Part shown: piece by piece, positions 38,250-49,189 of the stretch
Layout of the letters: each line of letters opens with the position of its first letter
Numbering within the stretch: position 1 is the first letter of the stretch
DNA from: Holophagae bacterium
GTDB taxonomy: Bacteria > Acidobacteriota > Holophagae > Acanthopleuribacterales > Acanthopleuribacteraceae
Assembly (NCBI GenBank): GCA_029263455.1
Contig: JAJCXM010000007.1
Span: 62,001-126,000, forward strand
Length of the DNA stretch: 64,000 nucleotides
Direction: 5' to 3'
Translations under genes and position numbers: made by a program
The notes under the pieces: model-generated
What the model saw: only the letters and a program-made list of their open reading frames with translations
Databases searched by the model: none
Told to the model about the DNA's origin: nothing

Positions 38250-39182
38250 TTAAGCAAAATGGGACCAGGGTGACCGTTTAAAACCATAAGGCTTACCTTT
38301 TAAGTGGTAACGAACCTTGTCTTCGCTTTCCATGACGCCGATACAGTTTAGGTCCTGACCGACACGGGCAGCTATTTCGTTGACCTTTGCGAAGTCTTTT
38401 GGATTGATGGTAAAGAGCAATTCAAAATCTTCCCCACCAATCCAGCTAATCTCTTGTTCTTTTGAGTCGAGGCCGCTTGGTGTTGGCACCTGACGTAAGT
38501 CGACTGAAGCGCCCAAGTCTGAGGCTTCACAAAGTCTGCACAGATCCTGTACTAGACCGTCTGAAAGATCCATCATGGCTGTGATCGTGTGTGTTGGGAC
38601 AATGGCTTCAACAAAATCACGCGCCAGCGGACGCAAGCAATGTTGTCGAAGGTCTCGGCCAGGTTTGGCTGATCTTAGGTTGTCTTGCAAGGCAAGTGCG
38701 GATTCGCCTAAGACACCCGTCACTAAGATCATGTCTCCGGCTCTTGCACCACACCTGAGCACGGGCGCTTGGCCGATTAGAGGCCCGAGAACCGTGGCGT
38801 TGATAAAGATGCGATCCATCGAACTGGTTGTATCGCCGCCCACCCAATGCACGTCAAAATCACGTGTCGCGTCGGCTACTCCGCATGTGAAGCCTTGTAA
38901 CCAATCACTTTCAGTGTTCTTGGGAAAGCTGGCTGCGAGCGTCAGCCATTTTGGTTTTCCGCCACTGGCATAAATATCAGAGATGGTGGCTCTGACCACT
39001 TTTTGACCTACCAAGTGGCTAGGCATTTGTCGGTTGAAGTGAACATCTTCCACAAAAGAGTCTGTTGAAATTAAGAGCTTATCGGCTACTAGTGCGCAGT
39101 CGTCGCCAATACCTGTAACGTGAGCGGCAATCAACTGTTCAATGATCTGATCTTCGCTTGACTGATCGATAGTTTTCTTCAT
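38250..39182 (-). CDS. thiL: Thiamine-monophosphate kinase
   Basis: The 310-residue protein shows the ThiL pattern: G-I-G-D-D-C-A near residue 25, S-T-D-S-F-V-E-D-V-H-F, the W-V-G-G-D-T-T stretch, D-L-S-D-G-L near 205 and the late G-G-E-D-F-E-L-L-F. It makes thiamine diphosphate from the monophosphate with ATP. It is the last gene of the eno operon and overlaps the methyltransferase stop by 4 bases. No other thiamine genes are in the window. Confidence 0.95.
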   Translation of the reverse strand: MKKTIDQSSEDQIIEQLIAAHVTGIGDDCALVADKLLISTDSFVEDVHFNRQMPSHLVGQKVVRATISDIYASGGKPKWLTLAASFPKNTESDWLQGFTCGVADATRDFDVHWVGGDTTSSMDRIFINATVLGPLIGQAPVLRCGARAGDMILVTGVLGESALALQDNLRSAKPGRDLRQHCLRPLARDFVEAIVPTHTITAMMDLSDGLVQDLCRLCEASDLGASVDLRQVPTPSGLDSKEQEISWIGGEDFELLFTINPKDFAKVNEIAARVGQDLNCIGVMESEDKVRYHLKGKPYGFKRSPWSHFA

Positions 39183-39826
39183 TCAACTTTGCGGATGAGG
39201 GTCATTCCGTCTCGGACTGGTAGTTGTACACATTCACATTGAGGATGTTCAACAACGGTTTGATTGAATAGGTGAATTGCTGCTGTGGATTCATCATGTT
39301 GAGTTGCAGGATCTGTAACGCGGCCACTCCATAATGTGTTATCCGCGACGATCAAACCGTTGACTCGGAGCAAAGGCAGAACCGCATGAAAATAATTCAG
39401 ATAGTTCGTTTTATCGGCATCAATGAATACCAAATCAAAAGGTCCATTCAATGACTGAATAGTGTCCAACGCTGGTCCAACGGCGATACGGATTTTGGAA
39501 CCGTGACTAGAGCGCGCATGGAATCCCTTGGCGACTGCGACGGCCTTGGGGTCAATATCGCAGGTGATGACTTCGCCATCGTCGGGCAGAGCAGCAGCCA
39601 TGGCCAGGGAGCTGTAGCCTGTATATGTACCCACTTCCAGAATACGTTTTGCGTTTGTCGAGGCAACCAAGAGGCGTAGAAAGGCCGCCTCAAGGGGGCC
39701 GACCAACATTTGTGACATGGGAATATTTGCACTGGTATAGCGTTCCAATTCACCCATCACATCGTCCATCTTAGATGAATGTTTGCGGGCATAATCTTCA
39801 ATGTGCTTGGCAACCAATGGAATCAT
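39179..39826 (-). CDS. SAM-dependent O-methyltransferase, caffeoyl-CoA OMT type
   Basis: 215 residues with the class I methyltransferase core: E-V-G-T-Y-T-G-Y-S-S-L for SAM, D-I-D-P-K-A for the ribose, and the metal-site pair D-A-D-K-T-N-Y with A-D-N-T-L-W. It matches the catechol/caffeoyl-CoA family, which uses a divalent metal. The true substrate is unknown. It is coupled to thiL by a 4-base overlap and sits 12 bases after the unknown 39839-40576 gene. Confidence 0.92.
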   Translation of the reverse strand: MIPLVAKHIEDYARKHSSKMDDVMGELERYTSANIPMSQMLVGPLEAAFLRLLVASTNAKRILEVGTYTGYSSLAMAAALPDDGEVITCDIDPKAVAVAKGFHARSSHGSKIRIAVGPALDTIQSLNGPFDLVFIDADKTNYLNYFHAVLPLLRVNGLIVADNTLWSGRVTDPATQHDESTAAIHLFNQTVVEHPQCECVQLPVRDGMTLIRKVE

Positions 39827-39838
39827 CTTGTGACCTTT

Positions 39839-40576
39839 CTAATGTTCGTGTTTGTAATAAACAACAGATTCATCTTCGTCTAAGTATTGGGTGCGGGTCA
39901 ACAAATTGACAACATCCGATAACGTCTCGTGTTTCTCTAGGGCAATCGCAGTGCCCATGGTTTGATGGAGAATGGCGGCCAAGCTGCTCAAAGGGCAGCG
40001 AATCGCGTGATCTGGAGTGGACGGAGCCGATCGACCTTCGAATACTTGGCAAACTGCATCAAGCGGTCTGTATTGCACCAAAACGGGACGCGTTTTGTGT
40101 TGCATGCCCCAGCTTTTTGCTCGCTCTACTGCTAGCCCAAAGGCAAGCAGAGACTCAGCTTTACTGTCCTCGAGAATGATGACATCTGTCGACGACTGGG
40201 AAATCACGAGCAGGAATATCAAGGCAAGCGCTTCGATGCGGTATGGGTTTCCGTAAGGACGATGATCGACGGGCGTTCCGGTATTTTCAGCGGAATCTGC
40301 CAGCGACTGCAGCAGTTCGGGATGGATCGTGAGTAGCCGGCACGCTTGTCGCTCGCCGTGACTCTTTAATTCGTACATGGCATCAATTTTTGGGTCACGA
40401 GAAAGAGGCGGAAGCCATGGGAAATAGTCGGCCAGACGACGTGAGTGTGCTTGGAAGGGCGGGTCAGTCAGATAAACCGCGACGCAGCAACTTACTGGGT
40501 TAGGAGCTTTCCAGGGATCAGAAACGACCTGGTCGTCACCTACCCATTCGAAATGGGAAAAGGCGGAAGGCGCCAT
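39839..40576 (-). CDS. Unknown protein coupled to the STAS gene
   Basis: 245 residues that I do not recognise. The start ATG overlaps the STAS stop by one base (TGATG), so translation is likely coupled. It has no signal peptide. One hydrophobic stretch (E-A-L-A-L-I-F-L-L-V-I-S) lies mid-protein, the N-terminus is rich in Pro and Trp, and the C-terminus ends in a charged, Tyr/His-rich tail. No catalytic signature is visible. Its place right after an ATPase and STAS pair suggests an effector or accessory in a partner-switching circuit, but this is inference. Confidence 0.75.
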   Translation of the reverse strand: MAPSAFSHFEWVGDDQVVSDPWKAPNPVSCCVAVYLTDPPFQAHSRRLADYFPWLPPLSRDPKIDAMYELKSHGERQACRLLTIHPELLQSLADSAENTGTPVDHRPYGNPYRIEALALIFLLVISQSSTDVIILEDSKAESLLAFGLAVERAKSWGMQHKTRPVLVQYRPLDAVCQVFEGRSAPSTPDHAIRCPLSSLAAILHQTMGTAIALEKHETLSDVVNLLTRTQYLDEDESVVYYKHEH

Positions 40577-40914
40577 CAGCCAAAAGATGCCAACGCATTG
40601 CTTTCATCATTGAAATACTCGAATACACTTAGCAATTGCGTTATTTGCAGTAAGTCCTTGATTTTGGTCGATATGTTGAGAAGTTTTAAAGTACCGCCTT
40701 GTTCATTAACGGCCTGGAAACAGGCTAGCAATTCCCCAACCCCGGAGCTATCCATGTAGGCAACGCGAGCCATGTTCAAGAGAATCTTGGGATCAGATTG
40801 GCTGGTCAGCTCATGGATCGCTTCGCGCAGAAGAACGTCGCCTTCGCCAATGGTGATTTTTCCTTCTAAATCAACGATTGTGACCTCGCCCTCATTGCGT
40901 ATGTTTATTTTCAT
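40576..40914 (-). CDS. STAS-domain anti-sigma factor antagonist
   Basis: The 112-residue single-domain protein has the SpoIIAA/RsbV pattern, with M-D-S-S-G-V-G at about 54-60 containing the Ser that the partner kinase phosphorylates. When unphosphorylated it should bind the ATPase encoded just upstream (4-base overlap) and free its client. The membrane PP2C phosphatase at 23459-24547 is a plausible reactivating enzyme. Confidence 0.93.
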   Translation of the reverse strand: MKINIRNEGEVTIVDLEGKITIGEGDVLLREAIHELTSQSDPKILLNMARVAYMDSSGVGELLACFQAVNEQGGTLKLLNISTKIKDLLQITQLLSVFEYFNDESNALASFG

Positions 40915-41348
40915 GGCGTTTGTTCCTGAAGACGTTTAATCATTGTTACCGTTGTCCCGTTCTCTGTAGTGTATTCAACTTGGTCCATAAAACTCTTCAT
41001 ATAAAAAAGTCCGCGCCCGCTGGTTTTGAGTATATTTTCGGGTTTGGTAGGATCAGGCACTTTGCTTAAGTCAAACCCGTCGCCTTCATCTTTGACAGTA
41101 ATGCGAAATTCGCCAGCGTCAACGGTGACTTTCAACTGTACCTTCTTGTTGGTGTCCATCTTGTTGCCGTGCTCGATGGCGTTATTTAGCGCTTCTTGTG
41201 TCGCCAGCCATATCCAGTACTGGGCATCACTGTCGTAGCCAAGTTGCTCACAGATCCGGTTAGTGATCGGCTGGATAAGGTCGAGTATGGCCAGGCTAGT
41301 GCTGAACTGCATCTCAACGTAAACGATGTCGGAGTGAGGCGTTGTCAT
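40911..41348 (-). CDS. Anti-sigma kinase-like ATPase (RsbW/SpoIIAB family)
   Basis: The 145-residue HATPase_c protein has an N box (Q-E-A-L-N-N-A-I-E-H, Asn55/Asn56), D-E-G-D-G-F at 87-92 and G-R-G-L at 111-114. This family binds a sigma factor or other client and phosphorylates its STAS antagonist. No sigma factor gene is adjacent; the only one in the window is the ECF factor 20 kb away. It follows ftsB by 12 bases and overlaps the STAS gene by 4. Confidence 0.92.
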   Translation of the reverse strand: MTTPHSDIVYVEMQFSTSLAILDLIQPITNRICEQLGYDSDAQYWIWLATQEALNNAIEHGNKMDTNKKVQLKVTVDAGEFRITVKDEGDGFDLSKVPDPTKPENILKTSGRGLFYMKSFMDQVEYTTENGTTVTMIKRLQEQTP

Positions 41349-41360
41349 TGGCTTTGGCGT

Positions 41361-41702
41361 TTACTCATGGTTGGAATTTTCTTCGTGTTCACGATCTGGA
41401 AACCGAAATACTATTTCTCCAGGTCTGCCAAATCCGAATTCGGCTCGTCCAATGGCTTCTAACTTGCGAGGATTGGTCTGCAACTGTCGAATTTCTTGGG
41501 CTAAGGCGTGATTCTGTTCACTTAAAGCGGCGTTTCGTAGTGTTTGTTTTTCATATTCAGACTTCACTTGCAGGCCTACAAGAATGCCGGAGTCCCCAAA
41601 AAAGGCACGAGCCATATAAGTCAGGAACACCAAAGCCCCAGCCAGCGACAGGACAAAATGCCTGCGGCGTCGGCGTTTGATTCGGCGTTCGGTGGCATTC
41701 AC
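41361..41702 (-). CDS. FtsB/DivIC-like septum formation protein
   Basis: The 113-residue protein starts at GTG, 2 bases after eno stops. It has a very basic N-terminus, one membrane helix (about 18-36) and a coiled coil (about 45-75) containing L-R-N-A-A-L-S-E-Q-N. A closing E-A-I-G-R-A-E-F-G-F-G-R-P-G-E motif matches the FtsB/DivIC family. It should help assemble the division septum with FtsL and FtsQ. The eno-ftsB order is common across bacteria. Confidence 0.9.
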   Translation of the reverse strand: MNATERRIKRRRRRHFVLSLAGALVFLTYMARAFFGDSGILVGLQVKSEYEKQTLRNAALSEQNHALAQEIRQLQTNPRKLEAIGRAEFGFGRPGEIVFRFPDREHEENSNHE

Positions 41703-41704
41703 GA

Positions 41705-43027
<1,323 letters not shown>

Positions 43028-43071
43028 TTATCGTGCGATGGGCCCGCAATCAAGACGCCGAAGGCTGATAT

Positions 43072-45234
43072 CTATTCTGAATCCGGCGAATTCTGTCGGT
43101 TACGTCTACTTTTTGAGGTGCTTTTGCTTGATGTTTTGCGAGATTTCGTGGGCGTAGATGCTTTGGTTTTAGAGGTGCGAGATGGCTTGGACTTCACACT
43201 GCTTCTTTGCTTAACTGGGGCTGTGGTTCGGGTTGGCCGTTGAGCTTGCGGTCGCGAGGTTCTCGTTTGGGCCTTACGCGGAGGGGGAGAGGCTTGGCGG
43301 CTGCTTGAGCTACGTTGGACCGTGGATCTAGGTTTGCTAGTTGTTTGCGATTTAACTCTCGATTGACGGCTAGAAGAAGAGACGCGAGCACGTGGCTCGC
43401 GTCCATTGGATTGAGATAGTCGTGATGGAGCGCGATCACGGTCGCGCTCCGTTGTTTCTGTGTCAGTGGTTGTTTTGGGTGGTGCTGTGCGCTTAACGGG
43501 CTTGCGCGTCGTAGGTTTCGGCGCTGGTTTTTCCACTGTTCGTGGCGTGGGTGTAGCCGTTCTTGGCGGTGCAGTTGTTTTTGGAGGCGTGGCCTGTCGG
43601 GTTGGTTGCCGGTCCGTTGACGACCTTGTTGAATCCGTACTGCGAGGTGTGGCCGGCGACCGAGTGGTTGATCTAGGTTCCGGGGTCGTTCTCGTGTTGC
43701 GTGATGGGGTGTCAACCGTTCGCGGCTGTTTGGGATCGCTTGTACCTCGAGGCGTGATGGTTCGCGTTGTTTCCTGACGTTCACTAGGTGCTCGTTCGCT
43801 TGTGCGCGTATTAACCGTTCGTTCCGTTCTGGTTGAGGAATTGGTTCTGCTCGTTTGCGTGTCGTATCTTGAGACGGCCCGTGTGCCTGTATCTCGAGTA
43901 ACGACTGCTTGACGATTTTCTTTGCCTTCTGTTGAACGCAAGACCCGCGTACCTTCATTTCGCTGGCTCGCGTAACGGCGATTGCTTTCTACATCACGAA
44001 TGGCGGTTTGAACGGCGCGAGGTTTCTGGACGTCGCTGCGAGATACATGAATCGGGCGTGTCGTAATTTCGCGGCGACCATTCAAATGATCACGGCTTTC
44101 GCGACGAATATTGACTCGTCTATGATGCACTTCACGCACATTCACGTAGTTCCAATGGTGGTTGTAGTTATTGACGATAAGGGTGTTATGTCGGTAGTGA
44201 CGATCGTAATAAAACGGTGTTCTCCAGTATCCTAATGGGCACCAGCCGACGTAGTTGTCATAACTGTTCCAGGCGACCCATGCGGGTGAATAGAAACGAC
44301 CAGGGATCCAATACCAACCCCAACGAAGGTTCCAGCCCCAATTCCCATAATGGTGGGTGACCCATCCAAATTGGTCATAGGAAACCCATGTAAGGGAACG
44401 GTTTGCTGAAGTCCAATAGCCATTGTGATAGGGGCTCCAGCCAGTGTTCACGGACGGAACCCAGACGTGGACGTTGATATCTGATTCATAACGCCAGTCG
44501 CCACTATCGTCGAGGTCGGCCGCGTAGTAACGCAGATTCTGGTCGACGTATTTTGAGCTGGCATTGGCCGCTCGAGGTGCGCGTCCGTAGGCCCATCGTT
44601 CAAAACGATTACCTTGGAACGCGTTAAATGAGCGAACTCGACTAGGTCTGGTCATCCCCAAGATGGTTGCGTATTCGCCGGAACGCATCAAGGTGGAGCC
44701 CTCGCTACCTGACAACTCTGCCATGCCTCGATAGACCTTGAGCTTCATGTGCCTGACACGGAACTCGACGAAATAGACGCCTGGGGTGTCGAAGTAGGCG
44801 CTTCCGGCTTCCGTATCTACTCGGAATACGCGGCGACCAACATCAATTTGCGAATCGGTGATATGAAATAACACCGCTCCTTCGTACATGTTGATGACGG
44901 TTAGCGCTTCATCGTCTAGTATCTGTGATATCGCTTGAAACTCTACTCTAGAATTGCCATCGACCTGTAAAAGCGTACCGTCGATGAATTCTAATTCTGT
45001 GTAAGCACCTGTGGCTGACTCGATTTGGTCACCATAGGTAATTGGGTAATTAATAAGTGCGTCTTCCACTTCACCTTCGCGTTTGACGACCACGTTGCGG
45101 TCAACAAAGGTAAGACGTGCATAGTCTAATCCTTGCCCGTACTCTTCTAGTTCGGGCTCGTCGATGATGCGGTCCGTCTGCCACGCAAAAGCGCTCGGGA
45201 TAAATGTAAATAAGAGAATAAGGATCGTTTTCAT
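43072..45234 (-). CDS. FecR-domain/DUF6600 protein with Arg/Ser/Thr/Pro-rich tail
   Basis: 720 residues with a signal peptide ending near S-A-F-A-W and a strong AAAGGAGGG ribosome site. A FecR-like beta domain (about 40-200) is followed by a Trp/Tyr/Gly-rich DUF6600 segment (about 225-370) with W-V-S-Y-D-Q-F-G-W repeats. The last 340 or so residues are low-complexity, dominated by Arg, Ser, Thr and Pro. FecR domains often sense or bind at the envelope with a sigma factor, but none is adjacent here. The basic tail could bind polyanions such as nucleic acid or acidic glycans. The tail's skewed bases open a second 254-codon frame, which I treat as an artefact. Confidence 0.87.
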   Translation of the reverse strand: MKTILILLFTFIPSAFAWQTDRIIDEPELEEYGQGLDYARLTFVDRNVVVKREGEVEDALINYPITYGDQIESATGAYTELEFIDGTLLQVDGNSRVEFQAISQILDDEALTVINMYEGAVLFHITDSQIDVGRRVFRVDTEAGSAYFDTPGVYFVEFRVRHMKLKVYRGMAELSGSEGSTLMRSGEYATILGMTRPSRVRSFNAFQGNRFERWAYGRAPRAANASSKYVDQNLRYYAADLDDSGDWRYESDINVHVWVPSVNTGWSPYHNGYWTSANRSLTWVSYDQFGWVTHHYGNWGWNLRWGWYWIPGRFYSPAWVAWNSYDNYVGWCPLGYWRTPFYYDRHYRHNTLIVNNYNHHWNYVNVREVHHRRVNIRRESRDHLNGRREITTRPIHVSRSDVQKPRAVQTAIRDVESNRRYASQRNEGTRVLRSTEGKENRQAVVTRDTGTRAVSRYDTQTSRTNSSTRTERTVNTRTSERAPSERQETTRTITPRGTSDPKQPRTVDTPSRNTRTTPEPRSTTRSPATPRSTDSTRSSTDRQPTRQATPPKTTAPPRTATPTPRTVEKPAPKPTTRKPVKRTAPPKTTTDTETTERDRDRAPSRLSQSNGREPRARVSSSSRQSRVKSQTTSKPRSTVQRSSSSRQASPPPRKAQTRTSRPQAQRPTRTTAPVKQRSSVKSKPSRTSKTKASTPTKSRKTSSKSTSKSRRNRQNSPDSE

Positions 45235-45324
45235 GTCGAACCCTCCTTTCGAATAACTATAAAAGCAAGCTCCGTACCACTCTTTAGTGTTCCTTTAAGT
45301 AGCTCGTAAAAAACATGTTAACGG

Positions 45325-45873
45325 TTATGTTTGCTCAGGTTGTTGTGCTCTTTCTAGCTCAACAAGATCACGAACGTCGAGTTTAGAGAACAGTTTAGGA
45401 ACGTCCTCTACCTTGGTTATTGCCTTGAGATGGTTGATTCGATGGCGAATTGCAGCGGCTGTTCGTGGATGTCGGAATTCAGGCGCGACGTCAGCCAAGG
45501 GCAGGAGGACAAATAATCGGTCCCAAAGTCTCGGATGCGGGAGTGTCAGTAAATCGCTGTCGAGAGTGACTGAGCCAAAAGCGAGGAGATCCAAATCCAG
45601 CGTTCTCGGTGCATTGAGGTCCGTTCTCACGCGTCCAAACTGTTTTTCGATGTCCAAAAGCAAGTGCATGACTTGGTGGGGATTGAATTTTGTCTGGAAA
45701 CGGAGAACCGCATTCAGGAAATCGGGCCCATCAGGCCAACCGAAGGATGGGCTTTGATAATAGGGACTGACGCCCACTACATTCACGCTCATACCTATGC
45801 GCTCAATCGCGTGATTAAGATTTGTTTGCCGGTTGCCCAGATTTGAGCCTAAAGCAATATAGTTTCCGTCCAT
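45325..45873 (-). CDS. folK: HPPK, folate pathway pyrophosphokinase
   Basis: 182 residues from the ATG at 45873, where homology begins (I-A-L-G-S-N-L-G-N-R). A longer frame to 46065 would run into the divergent mazG gene and is rejected. The HPPK signature A-P-R-T-L-D-L-D-L-L is intact, as are S-P-x-Y and L-P-H-P-R. The enzyme pyrophosphorylates hydroxymethyl-dihydropterin in folate synthesis. It diverges from mazG. Confidence 0.93.
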   Translation of the reverse strand: MDGNYIALGSNLGNRQTNLNHAIERIGMSVNVVGVSPYYQSPSFGWPDGPDFLNAVLRFQTKFNPHQVMHLLLDIEKQFGRVRTDLNAPRTLDLDLLAFGSVTLDSDLLTLPHPRLWDRLFVLLPLADVAPEFRHPRTAAAIRHRINHLKAITKVEDVPKLFSKLDVRDLVELERAQQPEQT

Positions 45874-45966
45874 GATCGTCAAGATAACATGAAAAATTAT
45901 GGTGGTATTGAAGCACGTCAATGTCGAGGTTGATAGAATACTCGATCTTAAGCGAGGTGCTTGTTG

Positions 45967-46791
45967 ATGTTGAAACTGGACCAAGATGGACAACCGCTTT
46001 TTGACAGTCATCGAGAAGAGGCCATCAAAGAGGCATTTTTTGACGCGGTGTGTCTCATGCGGCATTTACGGGAGCGCTGCCCATGGGATGCAAAACAGAC
46101 GCCCGAGTCGCTGAAGAGATATGTCATCGAAGAGGCCTATGAAGTGGTCGACGCCATTGATGAGCAAGATTGGCAAGAGCTGGAAAAGGAACTTGGTGAT
46201 TTTGTTTTTCAAGTGCTTTTTCAAGCTCAGATCCAGGAGGAAAAAGGTCGTTTTCAAATTGAGACGGTGATAACGGCCTTGATCGAAAAAATGGTTAGGC
46301 GACACCCACATGTATTTGCCGATCAACAGGGGATTGGCATCGACCAGATCTGGAAAAATTGGCACGACATCAAACGTCAAGAAAAAGGTGAACAAAGTTC
46401 ATTGTTCGCTGGATTCCCTAACGCGTTACCGGCTCTTCAAGCTGCCTATAAGATTGGTAAGAAGACGGAATCTGTCGCTTTCGATTGGCAAGATGCGCAT
46501 CAAGTTATGTTGAAAGTTCGCGAGGAAATGCAAGAGATGGAAGCCGAACTTGAAATCGGAAATGAAGAACACTTAAAGGAAGAAATGGGTGACTTGCTAT
46601 TTACCCTGTCACAACTGTGCCGCAAGTTGAACATCGAACCGGAAGAAACATTGCGCCAAGCTAATCAAAAATTTCTGCGCCGATTTGAAGCCATGGAATT
46701 ACTCGCCAAGCAGCGACACCTCGAATTCTCCAAGCTTGCCAGTGAAGCGAAGGAGGACTTATGGCAGGAAATAAAAAGTCAGGAACTCTAG
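45967..46791 (+). CDS. mazG: MazG nucleoside triphosphate pyrophosphohydrolase
   Basis: About 274 residues from the ATG at 45967, with GAGGT upstream; TTG codons at 45961 and 45964 are alternatives. Two MazG domains are present. The first has L-R-E-R-C-P-W-D, E-E-A-Y-E-V and E-L-G-D-F; the second has R-E-E-M-Q-E-M-E and E-E-M-G-D-L-L-F. MazG cleans up non-standard NTPs and can lower ppGpp. Full length compared with E. coli MazG. Confidence 0.95.
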   Translation: MLKLDQDGQPLFDSHREEAIKEAFFDAVCLMRHLRERCPWDAKQTPESLKRYVIEEAYEVVDAIDEQDWQELEKELGDFVFQVLFQAQIQEEKGRFQIETVITALIEKMVRRHPHVFADQQGIGIDQIWKNWHDIKRQEKGEQSSLFAGFPNALPALQAAYKIGKKTESVAFDWQDAHQVMLKVREEMQEMEAELEIGNEEHLKEEMGDLLFTLSQLCRKLNIEPEETLRQANQKFLRRFEAMELLAKQRHLEFSKLASEAKEDLWQEIKSQEL

Positions 46792-47160
46792 CCGTCTAAA
46801 GCGCTGTCGTTGGCTTTAGCAATCATTGCCAATCTCCCACTAAATGGCCGAATCAAGCCCCCATAAACAGAAGCCTCGTCAAATTCACCGTTACCAAACC
46901 ATCTGCGATTGCGAGAAACTTGAGGTCTATCGATCGGAAAACGAAGGATTTCTGTCCGGTCTATACTCCTACTTTATAAACCAGATTGAATTTTTGTCTT
47001 GTTTGAGCTATCCATAAAACGGTCTGTGGTTAGCAACGTCCTGTGGCTAATCGTAGCCTTTGCCTGCTCTGGCTTTGATGCCAATTTCTCAGCTCACCAG
47101 ATTTTGGCGCCATTGGCATTCTGATTGGGCTGCTTGTAGACAAAAGAAGGGAGCTTTCTT
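46792..47160. other. 369-base intergenic region
   Basis: No convincing gene is seen on either strand. A 7-base stem (46796-46802 with 46813-46819) right after mazG may help termination. The right end holds the AGAAGGGAG ribosome site (about 47144-47152) for the next gene. The rest looks non-coding. Confidence 0.5.
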
Positions 47161-49075
47161 GTGAATTATTTTCTTATCCTCATTTCCATTTCTTGGGCTC
47201 AAACGGATCTTGTTTTCCCGTGGATCACAAATAACGCTCAATTCCAAGGTACCATCATTGTCAACAATCTCAGTGCCGAACAGGTGGAAGTCGAACTCGT
47301 TGCGACAAGGCCAAGTGGAGACCAGCAAATCGCACATATTTCTTTGCCTGCATTTGGGCAGTATGTTGCTAAAGCGAGTCAGGTTTTTGAGCAGTTAGGT
47401 TCTGGCAGTGGCTTTTCGGTACGTCTTCGAAGCAGTAGCGATCTTATTTCGGGCGGATTTGTTAATGAAGGAACGGGTAGTGATTCAGGCTCGTCACCTG
47501 CTCAAGCCAACCCCATCCCCTTTGGCACGGCAAGCAACGACCTTATTTTTAATTTCATGCCTACCACTTCAACTAGATTCTCCGCGCCCGTAATCTACAA
47601 CGCGAGCGATGAGTCACTTCGCGTCACGGTTAGAGCTTTCCGCTCTGGATATAGAAGTAGGTCGCGTAGAACGAAACATTGAAACCCAAAGACCCTTCGC
47701 TGCGACCACGCAATCCCTGTTTCCGGGCCTCTTGGGCAATACAAGATTGGTTGCTGAGAGCGATGGTCCAATCCTCGGTACGGCGTTTAATTTCAATTCG
47801 GCCTTGGAACCATCCATGGCGGATTCCATAGTCATTGATCCGTTGATTGAGGCGGTCGCGGTACAGTCTGACGTTATGCTGGAAAATTGGCGCCAAGATT
47901 TGGCTTTCATGGTGAATGCCATGAAAACAATACATCCCAATCTCTTCCACGACATATCAGAGGAATCGTTCGACCAATCAGTGTCTGAATTGCATGCCCT
48001 CATTCCTGGTTTTGATGATTATCAGATCCTGGCGGGACTCATGCGCATTGCCGCCTTGCCCGCCATCAGGGGTCGTGAAAGTCATATGGGTCTTGATTTT
48101 AGATCCAATCCGGGTTCAATCTTCCCATGGCAGCCATACTTTTTTGAGGGCGAGCTATATTTGGTAGATGCCCATCCAGATTTTCAAGAATATGTGGGCA
48201 TGAAAATCACTCATGTCGGAGCATTTAGCATTGCCGATATTTTGATTGCCATTGATCCTCTACTTGGTCACGACAGTGAAATGAATTTAGTCGCCGTGCG
48301 TCCCTTTGCCACCGTATTTCCATATTTAATGCACGCTGTGGGAATTGTTGAGGATCCAGATCGGGTTACGTTTCGACTGGAGTCTCATGACGGGGAAACC
48401 TTGACACGTGAATTGGTGCCGTTGCCTTTTGAGGTAGGCGGTCCGTGGCTGGCTGAGTCATACGCAATGGCCAATTTCATTCTGCCCCAGGATCCATCGG
48501 TCCTTTACTTAAGAAACATCGAAGAACGTTTCTGGGACACTTACCTCGATGATTCCAAAACTCTTTATCTTCAGTACAATGCCGTTCAGGACACCACTCA
48601 ATCTGGTGAGACATTGTCCCAATTCACGACACGCCTCACGTCATTCATTGATCAATCCGCGGTTGATAGGGTTGTTGTGGACATGCGCCTTAATGGTGGC
48701 GGAAACAATACGATCTTCGAGCCGCTGATCCGTTTTGTAGAGTCCGCCGTTGATTTACTGCCAAATCACGTTTTTGTTGTTATCGGACGGGCGAATCTTT
48801 CGGCTGCCGGCAATCTTGCAGCGGAGTTACAACGTAGGACCAATGCTTTGTTGATCGGCGAACCAACCGGGGGTAGCGCCAACCAATATGGCGATGCGCA
48901 AGTACAACAATTACCCAATAGTGGATATGAATTGTATGTACCCACTATCTATCATCAATTCTCTGATCCCGATGACCCAAATTTGTCGGTACTCCCGGAC
49001 ATAGGGGTCAGCCTAACTTTTGATGACTACATGAAGCGTCGTGATCCTGTTATGGCAGCGATTTTAGCCAAGTGA
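47161..49075 (+). pseudogene. Secreted S41-type peptidase, frameshifted near 47641
   Basis: Reading begins at a GTG with AGAAGGGAG upstream and gives a signal peptide (L-I-S-I-S-W-A-Q). A beta-rich repeat domain then starts V-F-P-W-I-T-N-N, and a second copy runs through V-I-Y-N-A-S-D-E-S. That frame stops at 47682. A second frame, open to 49075, continues the second repeat (P-F-A-A-T-T-Q-S-L-F-P-G) and then an S41 peptidase-like domain with V-D-M-R-L-N-G-G-G and G-R-A-N-L-S-A-A-G-N, where the Ser is the likely nucleophile. Dropping one C at 47640-47641 joins them smoothly (V-R-A-F-A-L-D-I-E-V). So it is one gene of about 637 codons with a +1 insertion: a recent mutation, an assembly error or, less likely, programmed shifting. 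Confidence 0.82.
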
Positions 49076-49189
49076 GCTTTTTTGCAGAAGCTACCAATGG
49101 TGCATTGAATACACGTTTAGTGGAAGCTGGTGACCAGCAATTGCCTGAGATCAGTTTGTGCAAGTTTACTAGTTTGTTTATTGAAGAAC

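Noticed and set aside
43194-43958. 254-codon minus-strand frame inside the FecR/DUF6600 gene
   Set aside because: Rich in Gln/Arg because it reads the low-complexity tail out of frame; no start signal and no recognisable domain.
45874-46065. 64-codon N-terminal extension of folK
   Set aside because: It would overlap the divergent mazG start, and FolK homology begins at the ATG at 45873.
49110-49140. Short near-palindrome between the S41 gene and moaC
   Set aside because: The stem is only about 5 bases with a 3-base loop and no U-tract; too weak to call a terminator.
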